A stretch of 6,822 nt of DNA, from the NCBI GenBank assembly GCA_046756405.1, contig JBHHWH010000105.1, positions 1 to 6,822 of the forward strand. The letters are read 5' to 3'. The position numbers and the translations under genes are program-made. Origin of the DNA: JBHHWH01 sp046756405. GTDB taxonomy: Bacteria > Actinomycetota > Acidimicrobiia > Spongiisociales > ZC4RG35. Under the pieces are notes generated by a model. That model saw only the letters and a list, made by a program, of their open reading frames with translations. It did not search any database and was not told the origin of the DNA. Shown in pieces: positions 6,366 to 6,822 of the stretch; positions within the stretch are counted from its first letter, which is position 1; every line of letters begins with the position of its first letter.

Positions 6366-6373
6366 CCTCCTTT
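6366..6373 (-). promoter_or_regulatory. Ribosome binding site of the operon's first gene
   Basis: AAAGGAGG on the minus strand lies five bases before GTG 6360. It is the strongest such site in the operon and supports that GTG over internal starts, keeping the full signal peptide. Confidence 0.7.
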
Positions 6374-6668
6374 CGCGAGCCTCAGGGCCTTGTCGTCGGC
6401 CCTTCACTCTGTGTGTGTCCGGCAGGAGCCCTTCGTCGCGGGTCGTTTGGATTACTTTTCGCGTTCTGAGGTGAAGCCGCGAGAGCGGCGAGCTTCCTCG
6501 GAGTTGGGTCCGGGGAAGGGCGCGATGCGAACCTGGCGAGTCTCGCGATGCAAGGTAAGCCCGTCAGGGGACGACTCTCTCTCCGCACCTCGTGGAGAGG
6601 CCGTGTCAAAGACATTTCGCCCCTGGTCATCGATCCTCCGAGTTCACCTTCGCGGCGAATGCCGTGAT
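6374..6668. other. Gene-free leader between operon and integrase remnant
   Basis: These ~295 bp hold no frame with recognisable content. The promoter of the leftward operon should be in the part nearest 6374, but I could not fix a -35/-10 pair; an A/T-richer patch lies around 6447-6462. CTCTCC (6579-6584) and GGAGAG (6594-6599) can form a hairpin without a following T run. The body of the decayed second integrase would have been here but is not recognisable. Confidence 0.45.
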
Positions 6669-6746
6669 GACATCCGGGCTCGGAACCTCGCGGCCCAGAC
6701 GCGGCCCAGAGACCAGCCTTGAGGAATCGACCTCGGCGGCAGATGA
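6669..6746 (+). pseudogene. C-terminal remnant of a second tyrosine integrase
   Basis: In the frame matching the intact integrase the remnant reads DIRARNLAAQTRPRDQP, stop, GIDLGGR, stop. The intact gene ends DIRTRNRAAQTRPNQ...GINLGGR. The alignment over these 26 codons has no gap. A TGA at 6720-6722 interrupts the copy eight codons before the shared TGA (6744-6746). No catalytic motif is found upstream, so the rest of this gene is deleted or scrambled. It shows that a related element once used the same tRNA site. Confidence 0.75.
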
Positions 6747-6748
6747 CA

Positions 6749-6773
6749 GAACCCCCCGCCGTAGCAGGGGTTC
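6749..6773 (-). terminator. tRNA-Arg terminator hairpin
   Basis: GAACCCC (6749-6755) pairs with GGGGTTC (6767-6773), seven pairs, with an inner GC/GC and a CGTA loop. On the minus strand it starts 7 bp past the tRNA 3' end (6781) and is followed by TGTC. This position fits transcription termination of the tRNA gene. Confidence 0.65.
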
Positions 6774-6780
6774 CGGCCAG

Positions 6781-6822
6781 CACGCCCGGAGGGACTCGAA
6801 CCCCCAACCTTCTGATCCGTAG
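6781..6822 (-). tRNA. tRNA-Arg(ACG), 3' half, cut by window edge
   Basis: Read on the minus strand, the 42 bases fit tRNA positions 32-73 exactly. They give anticodon loop CTACGGA (anticodon ACG, so arginine), 3' anticodon stem TCAGA, variable region AGGTT, T stem GGGGG/CCCTC around loop TTCGAGT, acceptor strand CGGGCGT and discriminator G. The next bases are CTG, so CCA is not encoded. The T stem pairs with one G-T. The 5' half would lie to the right of the window and cannot be checked. If present, its anticodon stem should read TCTGA and its acceptor strand ACGCCCG. This is the presumed integration target of the adjoining elements. Confidence 0.8.

Larger units (their letters stand above)
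6669..6817. repeat. Right copy of the integrase-tail/terminator/tRNA repeat
   Basis: This is the direct-repeat partner of 2324-2473, at a nearly constant offset of 4,345 bp. It contains the integrase remnant, a terminator hairpin and the tRNA-Arg 3' half. Here the tRNA part folds properly and the integrase part is decayed; in the left copy it is the reverse. Confidence 0.85.

Noticed and set aside
6579..6599. Hairpin CTCTCC/GGAGAG as a terminator
   Set aside because: No T run follows on either strand and no gene ends beside it.
6592..6822. Forward frame at the right edge ending ARRDSNPQPSDP
   Set aside because: This peptide is the well-known false translation of the antisense strand of a tRNA 3' end; the tRNA-Arg explains it.
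1..6822. CRISPR array or tandem repeats
   Set aside because: No regularly spaced repeated units were seen; the only long repeat is the pair at 2324-2473 and 6669-6817.

Overview
The window looks like high-GC Actinomycetota DNA. All reading frames are GC-rich, many starts are GTG, several genes carry strong AGGAGG-type ribosome binding sites, there is a Gram-positive style lipoprotein, and a tRNA-Arg(ACG) has no encoded CCA. The exact genus cannot be told from this sequence.

Left part (1-1261): the 3' end of a LuxR/GerE-type helix-turn-helix regulator runs in from the left edge and meets, tail to tail, a leftward gene. That gene encodes a protein with a probable ribbon-helix-helix N-terminus, a helical middle and a C-terminal SEC-C zinc motif. 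A perfect 16-bp palindrome abuts its ribosome binding site and is probably its operator. About 550 bp without a convincing gene follow; they hold an inverted repeat and three ACCCTTTC motifs in front of the integrase.

Middle (1262-2473): a complete tyrosine integrase with all catalytic residues points rightward at a terminator hairpin and a degenerate 3' half of a tRNA gene, which is an attachment-site remnant.

Right part (2542-6360): a leftward operon of five overlapping or closely spaced genes. In transcription order they encode a secreted four-cysteine protein of unknown family, a cysteine-rich lipoprotein, a membrane-fusion (HlyD-like) protein with a peptidoglycan-binding-like segment, an ABC ATPase and a MacB/FtsX-type permease. 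Together they look like a small-protein export or envelope-defence system. A bacteriocin-like export/immunity role is an inference only.

Right end (6669-6822): the C-terminal codons of a second, related integrase, the same terminator and the 3' half of tRNA-Arg(ACG) recur, cut by the window edge at the anticodon loop. The block 2324-2473 is therefore a direct repeat of 6669-6817, about 4.345 kb apart, and the secretion operon lies exactly between the copies. The best reading is accretion of two related integrative elements at one tRNA-Arg gene. The inner one has lost its integrase and survives as a cargo cassette that the neighbouring integrase might still move.
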